DNA of 64,000 bases from Imbricaverruca yamaguchii (lineage: Eukaryota > Arthropoda > Thecostraca > Neoverrucidae). The stretch spans positions 186,001-250,000 of the forward strand of contig JAOTOL010001657.1 of NCBI GenBank assembly GCA_034440575.1, read 5' to 3'. The position numbers and the translations under genes were made by a program. Numbering within the stretch: position 1 is the first letter of the stretch; every line of letters begins with the position of its first letter. This document shows, in pieces, positions 21,061 through 32,415 of this stretch. The notes under the pieces were generated by a model, which made no database searches, was not told the origin of the DNA, and saw only the letters and a list, made by a program, of their open reading frames with translations.

Positions 21061-22938
21061 GCGCGATTTTTAATTACAGTACAGATAGTCCTGGGGCTTT
21101 TTTGTTCCCTTGTGCCTGGCGATAACTGTTCCTTCAAATGTTGACTTGAGGCTCAAAGTGCGCCTACTGAAGTTAAATCGGTGCTTGGCTTGCACCTTTC
21201 GGATCAGCCAATCGGAGTGGCACATGTCGGGGCCATTCCATCGGATGATCAGCTCTTTGGCTGCGTTTTGGTGGTCTAGCTGCCGATGAATGCCAAAGAC
21301 GGCCTTGACTGAGCTGCCCATGCTCTCTACTACGCTCTCGGGCGGGCTCATCAGCCAGAGCCTGATGACTACATTGAGGTAGGGATGGAGAGCGACATTG
21401 CTTTGAGCACGCTGCCAGAGGAGCTTGAGGAGTTTCTGATTTGAGTCTGCGCAGCTCCGACACATCGTGACATACGCCTCCTTGACGGCAGCTGGTGGGA
21501 CAACGTCCGGGATGAACCGGCGACCTCTGAGGCGGTCAATAGCACATGCTATGTCCCCAACGATACTAGAAGTTGGAGACCGTTGGAGGCTTGCCAAGTT
21601 GGCCACCAACTCGATGTCTGCCATGGACTGCAAGAGCTTGCCATTGTGACAGCCCTTACTGTCGCCCTTGGCATCGACACCAGCCTCGCGCCGCTCACAG
21701 TGCCGGCACAAGATTTGCTGAAAATCTGATATTTCGGCTACCTGCTTTGCCGTCAAATTTCCACTAAATGCCGCCATGTTTTGCCAGCAGATTGCAATCT
21801 CCTCCGGGTTTCCCTCTTCTAAAGCGGCATGGGTACCTGCAGTATCCAGCGGCGCACTTCCTGCCCTGATGCCGTCACGTGGCAACACAGCCGCCATCGC
21901 ACGAAGCTGCTGCGTCTTCTCCCTGAAAATCTCCTGGCGCTCCCATGGAAGCCTTTGGACGTCCTGCAGTGCACTGCTGAGCTGTGCCACTACTGCATAG
22001 ACATCAAGCAGTGCTGAGACACGAACCCTGAAGGTGGAGTCGCGCCCTCTCAGGAGCTTGAGCTCCTCCTCGATCTCCTCCAGTACATTTGCCTTCGCCT
22101 TGGAGTTCTGCAGACGGTTTTCGAGGGCACGAGTAGTAGCCGGCAGATTGGTGATAAACGCCTTGAACACTTTAGCAGCATGTGGGGCGAACCGTGTGTC
22201 TGACCAGAGGAGTGGTTTGCGCGTGGCCAACCCCATGCTCTCCCACAAGCAACCAGCTCCTCATATCCCTTACCATGGGTGAAACGTTTGGTCATGCGAG
22301 AGACCATGGTGATGGTGTTGTTTACCCATCTGCAGGTTGGGGCTGACCTGGCATTCCCATCTGCTAAGTTGGGTAGGTGCGCACTATCCCAAAAGCATGG
22401 CACGCAGGGCGGCTTTGAGCGGACTGCAAGGTCTTTGTCGCTGTTGGCCAACTTCCTCAGAAACTGGACTGGCACACCTAGCTGATGGTACTGACCATCT
22501 GTACATATTGCCGCTAGCTGCTCCACGCGCTTGATGCCTACACAGGCGGTTGTCGCCAGCCACTCCTCCGCGAGTGAAGCACCGTCGTGGTTCTTCACGA
22601 TAGGAGCGCCGACGATTAAAGCCTGGAACATTGCATCATCAGGCGCCTGGGGAACGATGGTTATGACAGAGGTAATGTCTATGGTGCGGTGATTCAGGGT
22701 CACCTTGTCTGCCACAAGCGCAACACACGGCGAAGACTCAACGTGACGGGTCACGGCGCTGAGAATTTCATCAGCGAAGGCATCGCGGAATCGTGCCATT
22801 TGAACAGATGAGTGGCAGATATTGCCCACATCAGCACCACTGAGCTTCAGCAACACGGTTAGCTTTTCAAATTCAGTCTGCGGCAGTGACTCCTCCAGCA
22901 CGTGATAGGCCACACGCAGGACTCGCTTGCTGACATCT

Positions 22939-23019
22939 GCTGCCTCCTTGCTGGGCGCTAAATGACCAACCATGGTCGATGCGCCCTAAAACCACAATCA
23001 CACACGCTGCCTCCTTGCT
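22939..23019. repeat. 14-bp target-site duplication around 53-bp retroposon
   Basis: The direct repeats GCTGCCTCCTTGCT at 22939-22952 and 23006-23019 match exactly. Confidence 0.9.
22953..23005 (+). mobile_element. 53-bp 5'-truncated retroposon with target-site duplication
   Basis: The insert lies between two exact copies of GCTGCCTCCTTGCT (22939-22952 and 23006-23019). It begins GGGCGCTAAATGACC and ends in GGTCGATGCGCCCTAAAACC and a short CA-rich tail. The insert is alignable to the last ~55 bp of the retroposon at 44696-44855. Insert plus one target copy is 67 bp, so it shifts the host frame by one. The flanking transposase frames on either side share the residues SKEAA encoded by the duplicated target, as expected. 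Confidence 0.85.
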
Positions 23020-23514
23020 CTCCTTCGTCTTTCTGGTGCTCTTATCTTCATCTGCTCGCATATACTCCTTGTGCTTGATGGACGTCAGGTGGCATTTCAA
23101 TGACGCTTTGAGCAGCACGAACGACCGAGGAAGTGTCATGGGCTTTGGAAAGGACGTCCCGAGAGAGGTCATATCGGTAGACACCAGCGACGTTGGTGGA
23201 TTTTATGTCAGGAAGCTGGTTAGGACTGAAATCCGGGTTGCAGACGTCACAGTAGATGACACCGAGGTCTGGAACACACTTGAGGTGATGGGATGAGGCA
23301 CGGATAAAAGATTCGAGGTTCCCTTGCAAATTTGAGGGCCTCGAGCTCATCCTTATCCCTCACTTCATGCATGACGGTATCACCATGGATGCGAGGCCCT
23401 TCCATCAGCTGACAGAGGCGGGAGACTGTTGACTCCAGCTTCCCTATCTTGGCCGTGCACGCACACACTTCGACCGCACGATGAGACGTGCCGGTCGCAC
23501 CCTGCCCAGGAACC

Positions 23515-23940
23515 GCGCCGCCGGGTGCGTTTTGGCCTGGATCTGAATCTACGGGTGACTCCTGTCCGGGAGCTGCATCACCTGGTGCGTCTCGCACGGG
23601 AGCTGCATCACCTGGTGCGTCCCGCCCGGGAGCTGCATCACCTGGTGCGTCCCGTTCGGGAGCTGGGTCGCCTGGTGCATCCGGCCTTGGAGCTGCATCG
23701 CCGGGTGCGTCCCTCCTGGGAGCTGCATCACCTGGTGCGTCCCGTCCGGGAGCTGGGTCGCCTGGTGCATCCGGTCTTGGAGCTGCATCACCTGGTGCGT
23801 CCCGTTCGGGAGCTGGGTCGCCTGGTACATCCCGCCTTGGAGCTGGGTCGCTGGACGCATCTCGCCCGGGAGCTGCATCGCCTGGTGCGTCCCGCCTGGG
23901 AGCTGCATCGCTGGGTGCGTCCAATCCAGGAGCTACGCCA
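23515..23940. repeat. 30-bp minisatellite
   Basis: About 13 units resemble GGAGCTGCATCACCTGGTGC followed by a variable ten bases. Because 30 is a multiple of three it is open in several frames on both strands. The minus-strand frame (23247-23987) reads a DAPGDAAPGR-like ten-residue repeat. It adjoins the hAT-like pseudogene, but I see no evidence that it is part of that gene. Confidence 0.85.
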
Positions 23941-24024
23941 AAATTAACACATATCAGTGCAGGTATCAATACATTGACAAATGACAAATGTCAATAAATG
24001 ACAAATCTTTTCCATTATTCTAAA

Positions 24025-25020
24025 AGATGCTCAGAGCACTTCCACTAACAATGAAGTTAGGTAGCTACTTCCAATATTCAACTATTTTGTTGGTGAAGAA
24101 AGGCTCTCTTCGCTATGTCCTACTATGGCTAACTTTAATTTTGAATTGATGGCTTCTAATTGTATCATTTCTGTTAAATTTAACAAATTGCTTGCAGTAT
24201 CTTACTGTATATCTCCCCTCAGCTTTCTACAACTGAGAGAAAATATTGAATTCTTAAAACCTTCCCTTGTGTGCTAGGTTGTTTACACATTAACACGACC
24301 TTAACCATTTTTCTTGCTCTCTTTTACACTATCTTGAAGAGCAAACAATATTTCCCATAACCAGGTGCCCCAACCTGACCATGGTATTCCAAAGGCAGCC
24401 TGACATGTGCATAGTAAAGCTTTCTGATAACTACTTCACTTTTGTATGATACATTCCAATTTATTGCCCCAAGCATTTGTACTTTCTTTCTGGCTGTACA
24501 TTTTCAATACTATCTACAAATATAATGAACAATGGTGATCCCAGTAATGACCACTGGCTGACTCCTGTAAGAACATCTTCCACAAGACTTTGTGTCATTC
24601 AGCATCATTAGCTGCTGTTGATCGTAAAACTATAACACTATTTCCACATTAGGTTTGTAGAAAAATAAAAAAGTTCAAGAGATTTGTCAGACATGATCAA
24701 TCATTCTTAAAATCACGTTGAATATTACAAATCAATCAGTTTCTTTCCAGAAAACTACCATGCTATCCTCAGCAACTGCTTCAATTACCTTGCAGACCAG
24801 GGATGCGAGACTTGCATACTGGTCTACAATTTGCAACTTTCCTTGTCATGGATTCTTAACAATAGGAACTACATTTGCCCTTTTCCAATCTGCTGGAATT
24901 TCTTCTTGTTAAATTGACCTACAAAATATGACACTAAGTGGAATCTCCAATTATTTTTTAGCTTCATGCAATGCCCTAGTACACCTTTCATGAGAGCCTG
25001 CTGCGTCATGCGACTTTATT
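24025..25020 (-). pseudogene. Decayed CR1-type LINE, ORF2 relic
   Basis: The minus strand is alignable by eye, with many stops and indels, to the CR1 copy at 39832-44400. It spans the C-terminal 'LNMFSLRYRRL' region (near 24200-24250), the 'YSSHL..A..YC..VRPHL' region, an internally shortened RT core with the 'tacaaatataatgaac' block near 24516, and the 'gcagaccagggatgcgagac' block near 24790. It is much older than the 40-kb copy. Confidence 0.75.
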
Positions 25021-25310
25021 TTAAGACATAAAGGCAGAGACATAAAGAATAAATGCACCTACGAGCCACAGGAATCCTTCTGAGTTGGATTTTGTGAACA
25101 CCAGGGACTGGTTGGGCACCAGATTTGTCAAATGTGAATGAACTATCCCTGGAATGCTATAAAATAACCCTTCTCTCATAATAATATTTGCATATGCTAT
25201 TTATAAGGATGTTAATGGAGTCTGCTAGCTGGTTCCAATGACCAACTCCCTGTTGGTGAAGAAAGATTGTCTTAGACATAAAGACATAAAGACATAAAAG
25301 ATTAGTGGAA
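25021..25310 (-). mobile_element. Nested CR1 3' ends with octamer tails
   Basis: A CR1 3' end with tail units 'agacataaa' at 25022-25045 is followed by ~230 bp of the C-terminal coding end, including the 'gctggttcca' and 'ttggtgaagaaag' landmarks. A second tail (GACATAAA three times, 25272-25297) then begins another short 3' fragment, 'agattagtggaactatg'. Both read on the minus strand, so two truncated insertions landed in series beside the older relic. Confidence 0.7.
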
Positions 25311-25381
25311 CTATGTATTTTATTTGCAGTATTTGTATTCGCATCGGCATTCATCAACGGGTTTATGATCGTTCTAATCAA

Positions 25382-26227
25382 TTAACCCGTTCCGTCTCGG
25401 GGGAGGGGCGTCATCAACCGCCCCCTCAGGTTTTTCGTGAATAGTGAAGGAAAGGCGGCGCCAGCGCGCCATAACGTGACATCCTTTTCCCACATCAATT
25501 TGGCATGCTGTTTCAAAATTTGTACGTCAGATCATCTAGGGTCAACGAGTTATTCAAGGTCAAGTGAGGTCACCTCCAAAAAGTTCAACCAGTCGTCACG
25601 CTTTAACGGACACAGATATTTTAATGAAATTTGCAGCGTTTGCTTATCTTTAGGGATGCGACAAAACGTACGAGAGGAATTTTTCTCTTCTTCTTCGTTT
25701 TTCATTACATATAACATTTGCATATCTTCATATTGCAGTTCAAATCGAGGATTCTGGCTAAAGCAAACATTTTTTGTTAGGGCAAGTTGACTTCCAGGAA
25801 CGTTTCTCCGTCTGCTCTACCCATTATAAAGGGAAACTTAAAGAAACCTTGAAAACCCAAAATATTCAGATTAAAAGATGAAATTTTTATTTTGGGGGGC
25901 CGAAAAATGTAATGGCTCTGGTCCATTTCGCTCTCCTTTTCTCATTCCAAATATTTCTTTTCTCTTCAAATATCCCAAAAAAGTATCTCCGCAGAGCCAA
26001 AAAACGTAATGCAAGTCGTGAAAAGCCGTGAAAATTTATACCCCTAGTGACGTCACTTTTGGGGACAATTTTGTTATGGGTGGATCCGGACCCTACTCGT
26101 GGAGCACTTTGCGACGCCACCTTTTTCGTTTTCGTGCGACGCTTAGTTTGGACTTTAGAGGGGGTTACTATCCCCCCCCTACCGAGACGGGTTACGAGGA
26201 TTTGACCGGAAAGACGGCGCTGGTTAA
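25382..26227 (+). mobile_element. MITE-like interspersed repeat, copy R3
   Basis: This is the best preserved of the three copies. It opens TTAACCCGTTCCGTCT at 25382 and closes with AGACGGCGCTGGTTAA at 26212-26227, whose reverse complement matches the opening with a few changes. A second inverted word lies just inside (CCGAGACGGGTTACGAGG near 26182). A G/C hairpin (GGGGCG..CGCCCC) lies near the 5' end. No coding capacity. The TTAA at each end suggests a TTAA-targeting family or a TTAA included in the terminal repeats. Confidence 0.7.
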
Positions 26228-26279
26228 CACTGAACACACTGGAAGGAACTGCATATGACTTGCACTTTGACGTTCAAAG

Positions 26280-27430
26280 TTCAACGTAAACCAGTTTCTT
26301 CGCTCGCCACCAATTTTTTTTTTGTCCTTTTCACTCAAATCTGCCAATATTTGTTATCAAGCAATAGCCTATGGTGAACCATACTGCAACATTTAAAGTC
26401 GACAAATGTCAAGGTTAAACTTCTACGTCAACGTTTAGCTTCATTTATTAGATGGCGATATTGAAGCGATATCGACCGAACGAGAGGTTCGGTCGCTATC
26501 GCTTCAATTTTCATCAAATGAGCGTCATTCGACGTGTCTTGCAATGCAGAATCAGAAAGCTAAGGAACCGAATTATTTGTCAATGACAAAGGCCAGGCTG
26601 ATACTTCGGTCGCGATTTTTTCCGTTTTTCTCAAATGTATCCAAATTTGATATCAGGCAATAACCTGTGGTGAACACTCGAGTAACATTTCGAACCGGAA
26701 CACGTCAAGGTCAAAGGTTTTATCAAGTTCTTCGATGTTATCACGTTGCGTCGTTATGGCTTCAATTTGCAGAAAATGGATGTCATTCGTGACAAGGAAT
26801 AGAAAATCGTACCAATGGGTGTCAAGTGACAGCCCATGGCGAACCCTCGAGTAACATTTTAAAACCTGCATATGTCAAGGTCAAATCTCATGGTCAAAGG
26901 CTAGTTTGGACTTTTCGAAGTCCTCGTTATTAGCCGCTATGGGTTTAATTTGCACCAAGTGGCTGTCATTCTACGTGACTTGTGCCGTATTATAATGGTA
27001 CCCAATATATCTAATATTTAATGTCAAAGGTCAATCCGATTTCTTTGGTCGCCTCGCATTTTTTCTTCGCCCTAACCTACCCACATCTTGTATCAAGCAA
27101 TAGTCCGTGGTGCACCGCGAGTGACATTTGAAACCGGGACATGCCAATGGTACTCTAGCAAATTGTCCAGGAATCACATTAATTTTCGAAATCAAAGGTC
27201 ACCGCCTTTCTTCGTTTTCTCCCAAAGCTACAAATGCTTGGTATCAAGAGAATGTCCGTGGACAACCCTCAAGTAATATTTCAACCCGGGCCATGTCAGA
27301 TCATGCCTGAAGGTCAAAGGTTCGTTTAATTTTTGGGGTTCGCGTTCCGTCGCAATGGCTTCAATTTACATTCTCAAATTCGGTGTCATTCGACGTGGCT
27401 TGCCGTACAGTATCATAATGCTGATATATT
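26280..27430 (-). repeat. Degenerate tandem array, inverted relative to the 0.75-2.2 kb array
   Basis: Units on the minus strand share the core of the left array. On the plus strand they read CGAGTAACATTTCGAACCGG and variants, at about 26384, 26680, 26848, 27117 and 27269. The hairpin at 26460-26508 corresponds to the degenerate hairpin at 1751-1793. Full units run ~270-296 bp and two are shortened. Confidence 0.6.
26460..26508. repeat. 22-bp near-perfect hairpin in tandem array
   Basis: The arm ATTGAAGCGATATCGACCGA plus two bases pairs with its partner with one mismatch across a GAGAG loop. A diverged version occurs at 1751-1793 in the other array. Confidence 0.8.
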
Positions 27431-28340
27431 GAAATAATTTCGAAGGTGTCAGAGGTCCGGCGTGTGTACAATGATTGAGTGCAATATGAATAGGAGGGTC
27501 AAATATATTTTTGTTTGCAACCGTTTTGATAGCAAGCACTTGTATCCTATATGACTAGGGGCTCTCCCAAGAAATCCGTCATAACCTGATCAGACGGTGC
27601 TCTCATCGCTGGTTTTAAATTATCACTGCTACATTGCTGTTCCAGACATATAGAATATAAAACTTTTTTTCATATTGCTGCTTTCCTCTTAATGGTTCAA
27701 AGGAAGTAGTAAATTATTCCAGAGAAGCCACACGTGAAGGCGCACAATGTTATAACTAACCGGAGTTCATAACCGCGAGAGAGCAACGTTGTAATTAGGG
27801 GTAGATCCAGGAATTATCATGGGGGCACTTGTCTGGAGGGGCGTCATTTCCCTCCAGCGACCCCACTGCGGAAGCATCTGGAGTGGCGCCTCTGGATGCA
27901 AAATTCGAAGGGGCGGGAAGCACTCTAACCTTCCTGAAAAACTGGGCCTTTTTATTTCATAGGGGCGCCTCCGGCTGAAAAATTCGAGCTTCGTCCAATA
28001 TTTTGTTTTTCCGGCTACCAAAGAGCAACGTTTGACATACAGCATTGCTCTGTGGTGATCGTGAAATCGTGTTCAGTACATACGACATAAAGCTAGATGT
28101 TCATAGGCAGGGCTAAGTAGTGAAACTTGCGAATCTGTATGTCCTTTTACAAAATATCCTTTTTAACAACAGTAAATCAGAAAATTGTAATACATTGAAA
28201 TTGAATTGAAGTGGGTGAAAATGACATTGAAAAAGTGGCTGAATTCAAAGGATTTGTTTTGGTGTGTGTGGGGGGCAGCCCCCTATCCTGTTCAAGCTTA
28301 CTGCGTCCCTGATTTGTCCCCCTACAATTTATAATCCGTG
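27431..28340. other. No gene recognised
   Basis: There are G/C-rich patches near 27820-27990 of the style seen in the MITE ends. No exon is recognised. Confidence 0.4.
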
Positions 28341-28870
28341 GTTACACCCATGGTCACAGTGGTAGCAGTACTTTCCATCAGCTTAAAAATGTTGACTTAC
28401 AGAGATCATCGAATTTCAGGATCTTTTACCTCCGACCCCTACAATTTCGACAATTTCGATGGAAAATTGCACACAGGGAATACCAATTGTGTTCATCACG
28501 GTGATATCACCCACTTTCCATTGAGAAGTTTGAACTTCATAAGGTCATCGAAGTTCAAGATCATTCACACTGGACCCCTATGATTACGACGAAAAATTAC
28601 ACACAGATAGTACAAAGAGTAATCATCACGGTGGCAGGATTAATTTTTCTTGATATTGAAACGTTCAACCACCAGAGGTTCTCAAAGTTCAAAATCGTTT
28701 ACCCTAACTACTACGATTCCCCTGAAAACTTGCACAGAGATAGCACTCAGCTTGCTGATCACAGTGGTGTCAGTCATTTCCCATCACGTTGAAGACTGGC
28801 CTCCAGAGGTCAAGGACGATGGTATTGGAGCAGGGTCGTTCACGCTGGATCCCTGCGATTTGCACTTAGT
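28340..28870 (+). repeat. Degenerate tandem array, ~135-bp unit (T3a)
   Basis: Units share 'gatcattcacactggacccctacgatt', 'gaaaattgcacacagatagtac', 'tgatcacggtggtgtcagtcatttcccatca' and 'gaagttt..cttcagaggtcatcgaagttca'. They start near 28421, 28560, 28692 and 28833. The short open frames are not shared between units. Confidence 0.6.
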
Positions 28871-29900
28871 TTAGATGGGAAAAATAGTTTTACGTCACTT
28901 TACAAAATGAGTTCTGCAGTCAGATGTATGTGCGCCATGTTCTTGACATTCGGCCACTGAAATTCAGATTAGCTATCACGCGCCCTGCAGGGAGGGGAGG
29001 GAATCCGCCCACACCTTCGCTTTTTCTTACATAACTGCAGATTGTATCGGTTGATATACCCCATTGTTTTGTGTAGCTACTTAGAAATGAACGGAAACAG
29101 CTAAAAACATTCCGTGTTACGGGCCTTTAAAGTCATAACATTTCATAACGCGAGACAACAAAAATCGGCGCTGGTGCACTTTCCGTATATTGGTAAAAGG
29201 GAAGTGTTCTTGGCCACACTGTAGTGTCAAGGTCATGTTAGGTCACCAAGGTCAAGTCAGGTCAAGTTCATGACAGGCTAGGCTAATGGAACCAAACTTG
29301 GTCAATTTGAATGGTGTCGTAAATGCAAATGACTGTCATACGATTGATGTCACTTTGCATGTGTCCCTACACATCCTGAAGCCTACTGTTTGTCATTGTG
29401 TACCTAAGCGTTTCCATACTTTATTCATGTATTTCACTCCTTTCTTCGCGATGCCGGGTGCGCCGAGCCGCCCGACGGAGCAGTCGGGGTGGGGGCGGCC
29501 CGGTTCTTGTAACTGGAACAGATAACTGACCTAATAAAGTGCTGCTATTTGTGCCTCTTGAAGTCAAATGCCGATCTAGCATCTTTATTGCATCATTAAT
29601 AATGTCCAAGACATCATTGATGCCCATTCTGGCGCATTTAAATAAAATTACAGCGACGAGCATAGCAAAGACAAGCTAAGACACGCAAAGCAAAATTTGT
29701 TTTTATGTGACCTCATTTGACCATGAAGATATTGACCTAAGGTCATGAAATTTCCACATAATAGAGTTCTCTACCGTACCCATTCACCCTGTGAATTTAG
29801 TTACTTCAGCTTCAATAGAAGCCGATATCTTAGGGGGGTGGTGTCCGCCCCCTCCAGTGCGCGTAACTTTCAGAGACCCTCAAGGGCAAATACCCTCCAG
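28871..29900. other. Spacer with AGGTCA-rich patch
   Basis: Between 29224 and 29280 AGGTCA or its variants occur six times in ~50 bp, including TCAAGGTCA. A second smaller cluster lies at 29710-29750. No gene is recognised. Confidence 0.5.
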
Positions 29901-30370
29901 TTAACTCCCGGACCCCTGCGATTCGCCTGAAACCTCGTACACAAATAGTACTCGGTTCGCTAACCAGAGTGGTGGCAGTCATTCACCATCACATTGAGGA
30001 CCCTAGCCTACACAGGTCAAGTACGTCAAGTATGACGGTCTTGGAGCACGGCTATTGACCCTGAACCCATACGATTTGGACTGCAATATACTATTATGTG
30101 ATAATCCATGCGCTGATTACAACCGCAAACACGTTTTGAGCTACATTAGAAAATGAGACATCTACAGTCAACAGTGTGTTTACCATATTTACATTCGACC
30201 ACTGATATTCAGATTCATTAGACGCCCGAACACCTGCGATTCGGCTACAACTTCGTACACGGATAGTTCTCGACTCACTGATTACAGTTGTGGCAGTCAT
30301 TTCCACCTCGCATTGAAGACTTTGGGTTACAGATGTCACAGACGATGGTCTTTGAGCAAGTTCGTTGATC
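29900..30370 (+). repeat. Degenerate tandem array, ~135-bp unit (T3b)
   Basis: It is the same family as 28340-28870: 'acccctgcgattcgcctgaaacctcgtacacaaatagtactcg', 'accagagtggtggcagtcattcaccatcacattgaggac' and 'gtatgacggtcttggagcacgg'. The segment 29901-30060 and the one starting near 30220 are the clearest units. Confidence 0.6.
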
Positions 30371-32050
30371 ACGGAGCATACAAACCTAGTTCGAGTGTGT
30401 TTAGTTCTACCGAGTAACATACATACCTATTCAACAACATCCGAACATAATGCCTGTAATATATGACGAATCTTCGTCTATTCCAGGAAAGCATAAGGGC
30501 ACCCAAGGGGACACGAAGTTCCTAGACCTCAGAATCAAGTGGTTGAAATATTAGTGATTTTTTTTCGGTTGTGTGTAGAGTTTCATTGCGAAAATCGGGC
30601 GTACGCCACTGCCTGATAGTAAAAGCACCCGTGAACATTTTTACGAGTTAGTAGTTGCACCCATGCGCAAAGCTCACATAATTGGAACCCCTCGCGGCCG
30701 TCCCAGTTTCTTCTGCCTACAAAACAGTAAATAGGAGTGGTGTGAAGAAACTGGCAGGGCTAAAAAATCGTATCGTTCTGTCGTCGTGGACGACAACCAC
30801 GAACGGCGACCAAATTTCCATATCATTATAAATATTATATGTGAAATCATATAAATGGTACCTACTATACATAAAATTGACTACGTCACGATATCCGTGT
30901 CAAGGTACGCAGGATTGAAACGAATCGGATTGGACCGGGACTGGAAATGTTACTCCGTGCAGACCTCTAGAAATGTCAACCGTGCAGACCTCTACCACCC
31001 ACCGCCACGCCACCATTTCTTCATTCCCAGCGTACGCTTTTGGGTTTCATCTAGTACGCTCAGCGGCAAAAAAAAAATGACTCAACGGCAACAAAGTATT
31101 GTCGAGACAACCATTCCATCGTTCAGACGACCGCCGACGATAAAATTGCCTCCCGTTTAGCACAGAGCCAATGGCATGCCTTCTGGTCGCCGGTGGTTGT
31201 CCTAGTCCCGGTACCATTTTATGGTCGATGGCAGCGGTACGGAAGTACCCAACTATGGTATACTCAGCGGCTTTGGAGGCAAGCGACTAGACCGCGGGTA
31301 CTAAAACACTCGACCTACGTTAAGTAATGAATGAATTATAACATTAGTTGATTTTTAAAAAACAATTTCAATTTGAATCCTTTTTTCATGTAGGCTGTAC
31401 GATAATATTTTTAATTTCATTAAAATCGTTGGAAAGAATCTAGAAGAATATCATTCTTTTACGCGCATTCCCTCGCTTTCAAATCCGTCCATTTCCATTC
31501 TAAACGCGACGATGTGCGTCGAAGAGTGAAATAGGGAACTGATCACGGTTCTTTATAATTGATGAGTGGTGAATGAGTGCGGCAAGATAAAACTACGAAG
31601 TTCGAATTATCTGGAGTGTTAATCAAACGATTTTTTCTCTCATTTTCTGACTTATATGAGACCAAATGAAGTGGTTCGGTCTTAAACAGACTCCAGAAAC
31701 AGACTATTCAGGGCCAGGGCGTAAGGGTGACAGATAGTAAGGTCATCCTGTAGATGTGGACATTGCGATTGGAAAGGTACTGCACAGAGCATTTACAAAC
31801 ATTCAAAAGTAAAGCACCCAGGTCTGCCAGTGTTAAGAGTACTGCAAGATAGCCATTTTGGCCCTGGCAGGCGATTTGACTGGACTTGCAAGCCAGCACT
31901 GGATCATCAACCATCAAGCTCAGGTGAAAATCTTGGTATATGAATTACATTTGACTAAAATATAGTCACCTAAATGTAATTAGAAAATATATTTTGGTGT
32001 GTAGGTACCTACTCAGCAGGCATTGCACTGCAGTTGGTGGCAATGCATAC
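30371..32050. other. No gene recognised
   Basis: No coding segment or named repeat is recognised in this 1.7 kb. An open frame at 30855-31160 has no family likeness. Confidence 0.4.
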
Positions 32051-32415
32051 ATTATAGGGATGGCAAATTTTAGCCACCTGGTGGTTTAAATCATCGTTTA
32101 AACTGGCTGGCATAAATTAATTTAAGCCACTCTGGCTTCAATTATATTTCTGGTATGGCTGGAGGGCAGTGATGGACATTAGTTAGGGAAGCATCAATTA
32201 TAATTCCAAAATGTGCTACACTCCATTTTATTTGCAAAAAGCACTCCATAGAATTCCCCAAAACTCTGTCTGGGTTCTGGGCATGCACTCCACAAGCCAG
32301 ATGTTTACCCATTAGGTACAGTCGGTCAAACATGTAGCTCCCTGGATGCTGGTAGTTAGAAATGGTATTTGTAAATACCAGGATTTTGACATCCGACTAC
32401 TGGCATTGAGGGAGA

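Larger units (their letters stand above)
21070..23350 (-). pseudogene. hAT-like transposase with N-terminal zinc finger, inactivated
   Basis: Read from 23350 down, a BED/TTF-like zinc finger is split over two frames: a C-x2-C (IYCDVCNP) near 23260 and LKCHLTSIKHKEYM near 23080. A catalytic-fold region follows with ADKVTLNHRTIDITSVITIV, a GAPIVKNHDGASLAEEW block, and WDSAHLPNLAD. The C-terminal part has LMSPPESVVESMGSSVK and IIRWNGPDM and ends at 21070. The order resembles TTF/BED-finger hAT transposases and ZNF862-like derivatives, recalled and not searched. Three lesions are visible: a frame change near 23190-23240; a 53-bp retroposon plus duplicated target at 22939-23019, which shifts the frame; and an apparent one-base loss in a G run near 22243, where the frames at 22050-22973 and 21070-22248 hand over. 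It cannot make a full product as it stands. Confidence 0.65.

Noticed and set aside
23515..23940. CRISPR-like array of short repeats
   Set aside because: The units are contiguous without unique spacers and the genome is eukaryotic. The same applies to the arrays at 17.1, 47.0 and 53.4 kb.
23247..23997. Several long frames on both strands with DAPGDAAP- or GAASPGAS-like repeats
   Set aside because: By-product of the 30-bp minisatellite. Only the possible link of the minus-strand frame to the hAT-like pseudogene was kept, as a low-interest finding.
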